NCBI RefSeq assembly: GCF_051020975.1
Contig: NW_027478167.1
Span: 124,001 to 188,000 of the forward strand
Length of the DNA stretch: 64,000 bases
DNA from: Osmia lignaria lignaria
Taxonomy: Eukaryota > Arthropoda > Insecta > Hymenoptera > Megachilidae
Direction: 5' to 3'
Shown: positions 59,737-64,000 of the stretch, in pieces
How the letters are laid out: each line of letters opens with the position of its first letter
How positions within the stretch are numbered: the stretch's first letter is position 1
Position numbers and translations under genes: made by a program
Notes under the pieces: model-generated
What the model saw: the letters and a program-made list of their open reading frames with translations, nothing else
Databases searched by the model: none
What the model was told of the DNA's origin: nothing

Positions 59737-62700
59737 TTTCAGATTTATCGCAAGGGAAGGGGCCTGACGGACATATTTCGAGATATTTCTTCTTCTTGTT
59801 GTTCTTCTTCTGCACAGCTAAGCTGGAAATGGCATTTGCAGCTCGCAATAGTGCAGAGTTACCTCAAAGAAAGGGGCCACGGTGTTTCTGTATCTCTATT
59901 ATGTTGGTGCGGCTTCGGAACTTTTAAATATCTCGTTATATCTCGAAAACTACGCTCCTGATCAAAAAACATCATAGAACACATATTGTAGGAAACATAA
60001 TTCTCTACAAAAAAGGTCTCTCAAGGTTTTGCCATAGCTCGCTTCGTTTCCGAGATATTTGCAGATTTATCTCAAGGGAAGGGTCCTGACGTCCATATTT
60101 CGAGATATTTCTTCTTCTTGTTGTTCTTCTTCTGCACAGCTAAGCTGGAAGTGGCATTTGCAGCTCGCAATAGTGCAGAGTTGTCTCAAAGAAAGGGGCC
60201 ACGGTGTTTCTGTATCTCTATTATGTTGGTGCGGCTTCGGAACTTTTAAATATCTCGATATATCTCGAAAACTACGCTTCTGATCAAAAAATATCATAGA
60301 ACGTAACTTGTAGGAAACATAATTCTCTACAAAAAAGGTCTCTTAGCATTTTGCCATAGCTCGCTTCGTTTCCGAGATAATTGCAGATATATCTCAAGGG
60401 AAGGGGCCTGACGGACATATTTCGAGATATTTCTTCTTTTTGTTGTTCTTCTTCTGCATAGCTAAGCTGGAAGTGGCATTTGCAGCTCGCAACAATGCAG
60501 AGTTATCTCAAAGAAAGGGGCCACGGTGTTTCTGTATCTCTATTATGTTGGTGCGGCTTCGGAACTTTTAAATATCTCGATATATCTCGAAAACTACGCT
60601 TCTGATCAAAAAATATCATAGAACGTAACTTGTAGGAAACATAATTCTCTACAAAAAAGGTCTCTTAACATTTTGCCATAGCTCGCTTCGTTTCCGAGAT
60701 ATTTGCAGATATATCTCAAGGGAAGGGGCCTGACGGACATATTTCGAGATATTTCTTCTTTTTGTTGTTCTTCTTCTGCACAGCTAAGCTGGAAGTGGCA
60801 TTTGCAGCTCGCAATAGTGCAGAGTTATCTCAAAGAAAGAGGCCACGGTGTTTCTGTACCTCTATTAGGTTGGTGCAGCTTCGGAACTTTTAAATATCTT
60901 GATATATCTCGAGATCTACGCATCTGATCAAAAAATATCATAGAACATAAAAAGTAGAAAACCTAATTCTCCACAAAAAAGGTCTCTTAACATTTTGCCA
61001 TAGGTCGCTTCGTTTCCGAGATATATGCAGATTTATCTCAAGGGAAGGGGCCTGAAGGACATATTTCGAGATATTTCTTCTTCTTGTTGTTCTTCTTCTG
61101 CACAGCTAAGCTGGAAGTGGCATTTGCAGCTCGCAATAGTGCAGAGTTATCTCAAAGAAAGGGGCCACGGTGTTTCTGTATCTCTATTATGTTGGTGCGG
61201 CTTCGGAACTTTTAAATATCTCGATATATCTCGAAAACGACGCTTCTGATCAAAAAATATCATAGAACATAACTTGTAGGAAACATAATTGTCTACAAAA
61301 AAGGTCTCTAAAGATTTTGCCATAGCTCGCTTCGTTTCCGAGATATTTGCAGATATATCTCAAGGGAAGGGGCCTGACGGACATACTTCGAGATATTTCT
61401 TCTTCTTGTTGTTCTTCTTCTGCACAGCTAAGCTGGAAGTGGCATTTGCAGCTCGCAATAGTGCAGAGTTATTTCAAAGAAAGAGGCCACGGTGTTTCTG
61501 TACCTCTATTATGTTGGTGCAGCTTCGGAACTTTTAAATATCTTGTTATATCTCGAGAACTACGCATCTGATCAAAAAATATCATAGAACATGAAAAGTA
61601 GAAAACTTAATTCTCCGCAAAAAAGGTCTCTTAACATTTTGCCATAGCTCGCTTCGTTTCCGAGATATATGCAGCTTTATCTCAAGGGAAGGGGCCTGAC
61701 GGACATATTTCGAGATACTTCTTCTTCTTGTTGTTCTTCTTCGGCACAGCTAAGCTGGAAGCGGCATTTGCGGCTCGCACTAGTGCAGAGTTATCTCAAA
61801 GAAAGGGGCCACGGTGTTTCTGTATCTCTATTATGTTGGTGCGGCTTCGGATCTTTTAAATATCTCGATATATCTCGAAAACTACGCTTCTGATCAAAAA
61901 ATATCATAGAACATAAAGTGTAGGAAACATAGTTCTCTACAAAAAAGGTCTCTTAACATTTTGCCATAGCTCGTTTCGTTTCCGAGATATTTGCAGATAT
62001 ATCTCAAGGGAAGGGGCCTGACGGACATATTTCGAGATATTTCTTCTTCTTGTTGTTCTTCTTCTGCACAGCTAAGCTGGAAGTGGCATTTGCCGCTCGC
62101 AATAGTGCAGAGCTATCTCAAAGAAAGGGGCCACGGTGTTTCTGTATCTCTATTATGTTGGTGCGGCTTCGGAACTTTTAAATATCTCGATATATCTCGA
62201 AAACTACGCTTCTGATCAAAAAATATCATAGAACATAACTTGTAGGAAACATAATTCTCTACAAAAAAGGTCTCTCAACATTTTGCCATAGCTCGCTTCG
62301 TTTCCGAGATATTTGCAGATTCAGCTCAAAGGAACGGGCCAGACGGACATATTTCGAGATATTTCTTCTTCTTGTTGTTCTTCCTCTGCACAGCTAAGCT
62401 GGAAGTGGCATTTGCAGCTCGCAATAGTGCAGAGTTATCTCAAAGAAAGGGGCCACGGTGTTTCTGTATCTCTATTATGTTGGTGCGGCTTCGGAACTTT
62501 TAAATATCTTGATATATCTCGAGAACTACGCATCTGATCAAAAAATATCATACTACATAAAAAGTAGGAAACTTAATTCTCTACAAGAAAGGTCTCTAAA
62601 CATTTTGCCATAGCTCGCTTCGTTTCCGAGATATTTGCAGATTTATCTCAAGGGAAGGGGCCTGACGGACATATTTCTAGATATTTCTTCTTCTTGTTGT

Positions 62701-63922
62701 TCTTCTTCTGCACAGCTAAGCTGGAAGTGGCATTTGCAGCTCGCAATAGTGCAGAGTTATCTCAAAGAAAGGGGCCACGGTGTTTCTGTATCTCTATTAT
62801 GTTGGTGCGGCTTCGGAACTTTTAAATATCTCGATATATCTCGAAAACGACGCTTCTGATCAAAAAATATCATAGAACATAAAAAGTAGAAAACTTAATT
62901 CTCCACAAAAAAGGTCTCTTAATATTTTGCCATAGGTCGCTTCGTTTCCGAGATATATGCAGATTTATCTCAAGGGAAGGGGCCTGACGGACATATTTCG
63001 AGATATTTCTTCTTCTTGTTGTTCTTCTTCTGCACAGCTAAGCTGGATGTGGCATTTGCAGCTCGCAATAGTGCAGAGTTATCTCAAAGAAAGGGGCCAC
63101 GGTGTTTCTGTATCTCTATTATGTTGGTGCGGCTTCGGAACTTTTAAATATCTCGATATATCTCGAAAACTACGCTTCTGATCAAAAAATATCATAGAAC
63201 AAAGCTTGTAGGAAACATAATTCTGTACAAAAAAGGTCTCTTAACATTTTGCCATAGCTCGCTTCGTTTCCGAGATATTTGCAGATTTATCTCGAGGGAA
63301 GGGGCCTGACGGACATATTTCGAGATATTTCTTCTTCTTGTTGTTCTTCTTCTGCACAGCTAAACTGGAAGTGGCATTTCCAGCTCGCAATATTGCAGAG
63401 TTATCTCAAAGAAAGGGGCCACGGTGTTTCTGTATCTCTATTATGTTGGTGCGGCTTCGGAACTTTTAAATATCTCGATATATCTCGAAAACTACGCTTC
63501 TGATCAAAAAATATCATAGAACATAACTTGTAGGAAACATAATTGTCTACAAAAAAGGTCTCTAAAGATTTTGCCATAGCTCGCTTCGTTTCCGAGATAT
63601 TTGCAGATATATCTCAAGGGAAGGGGCCTGACGGACATATTTCGAGATATTTCTTCTTCTTGTTGTTCTTCTTCTGCACAGCTAAGCTGGAAGTGGCATT
63701 TGCAGCTCGCAATAGTGCAGAGTTATCTCAAAGAAAGAGGCCACGGTGTTTCTGTACCTCTATTATGTTGGTGCAGCTTCGGAACTTTTAACTATCTTGA
63801 TATATCTCGAGAACTACGCATCTGATCAAAAAATATCATAGAACATAAAAAGTAGAAAACTTAATTCTCCGCAAAAAAGGTCTCTTAACATTTTGCCATA
63901 GCTCGCTTCGTTTCCGAGATAT
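59737..63922 (+). repeat. Thirteen monomers in mixed order
   Basis: Variants seen in the 14-35 kb region return here. The TTCTTTTTG tract is at 60703, the GGTCTCTAAAGATTTT linker precedes 61347 and 63601 (seven monomers apart), a GATTCAGCTCAAAGG monomer is at 62313, and an AAGCGGCATT with TTCGGATC monomer is at 61669. The monomer at 60381 has GATAATTGCAG and TGCATAGCTAAG, and the one at 59737 has ATTTTCAG, so both lack the usual start of the open frame. Confidence 0.85.
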
Positions 63923-64000
63923 ATGCAGATTCATCTCAAGGGAAGGGGCCTGACGGACATATTTCGAGATATTTCTTCTTCTTGTTGTTCTTCTTCTGCA
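63923..64000 (+). repeat. Partial satellite monomer at right edge
   Basis: The first 78 bp of another monomer, in phase with 53941 + 31 x 322. It ends in the TTC/TTG tract just before the TGCACAGC motif. The array therefore continues past the window on the right. Confidence 0.97.

Larger units (their letters stand above)
1..64000 (+). repeat. 322-bp satellite DNA array, continuous across the window
   Basis: Every part of the window is the same monomer repeated head to tail in one orientation. Complete monomers number 198. All are 322 bp except one of 304 bp and two of 321 bp. Landmarks in each monomer, in order, are CGAGATAT, GCAG followed by TTATCTCAAGG, GGGGCC, a TTC/TTG tract, TGCACAGCTAAGCTGG, GTGCAGAGTTATCTC, GGGGCCACGG, TTGGTGCGGCTTCGG, ATATCTCGA, TGATCAAAAAAT, CTACAAAAAAGG, and GCCATAGCTCGC. 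No insertion, inversion or unique spacer was found. Long homogeneous tandem arrays with this unit size are typical of centromeric or pericentromeric satellite in eukaryotes. That location is inferred from the type of sequence, not shown by it. I do not recognise the family. Confidence 0.98.

Noticed and set aside
187..63825. About 180 similar small open reading frames as a large gene family
   Set aside because: They are the same 225-bp stretch of a tandem satellite, mostly opened with TTG. The monomer is not a multiple of three, variation is mostly amino-acid changing, and many copies are broken. There are no separate promoters or unique flanks.
1..64000. CRISPR array
   Set aside because: The repeat is 322 bp with no unique spacers and no cas genes. 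All of the period is conserved repeat.
1..64000. Inserted transposon, retroelement or unique gene inside the array
   Set aside because: Monomer phase is accounted for base by base across the window, with only 18, 1 and 1 base losses, so no insertion can be present.
1..64000. Ribosomal DNA, histone or other tandem gene cluster
   Set aside because: The unit is far too short for a gene repeat, and no rRNA or known protein motif is present.

Overview
The whole window is a single uninterrupted array of a 322-bp satellite DNA, all in the same orientation. It holds 198 complete monomers plus a 186-bp partial monomer at the left edge and a 78-bp partial monomer at the right edge. Counting each monomer from the trinucleotide (TTG or ATG) just after the CGAGATAT motif, starts run from 187 to 13711, from 14015 to 52333, from 52654 to 53620 and from 53941 to 63923, each series in exact 322-bp steps. 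The phase changes only after three short monomers: 13711-14014 (304 bp), 52333-52653 and 53620-53940 (321 bp each). I see no protein-coding gene, RNA gene, transposon, CRISPR array or unique sequence. Multi-kilobase satellite arrays of this kind are typical of eukaryotic centromeric or other heterochromatin. I cannot name the species: I do not recognise the 322-bp sequence.

The organisation above the monomer is the interesting part. From 1797 to about 13.7 kb the monomers follow a nine-member higher-order repeat (A-B-C-D-E-F-G-H-I, 9 x 322 = 2898 bp) with nearly identical copies. It is altered at three hybrid monomers, one of which (7271) creates a 12-mer copy. From 14 to 35 kb the order is more mixed, with a duplicated tetramer (22709-25284) and a duplicated block of about 10-11 monomers (28827-35266). 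At 36233-42028 a different nine-monomer block is duplicated in tandem. Then follow trimer repeats (42673-45248 and 45249-47180), a 5-mer duplication with an internal deletion (47503-50400), a 7-mer duplication with a 3-monomer deletion (50723-54262) and a 6-mer duplication (55873-59736). The last 4 kb are mixed. Many duplication or deletion joints can be placed inside single hybrid monomers, sometimes within about 15-25 bp.

Within a monomer there is an old internal duplication (two copies of a GCAG-TTATCTCAA-AAGGGGCC core 114 bp apart), a nested set of inverted repeats around TCTGCAC/GTGCAGA, a TTC/TTG pyrimidine-rich tract, and an A-tract-rich 97-bp segment. About nine in ten monomers contain a 74-codon open frame, usually starting at TTG. 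It looks like a by-product of the repeat sequence: most variation changes amino acids, the monomer length is not a multiple of three, and many copies have stops, frameshifts or no start.
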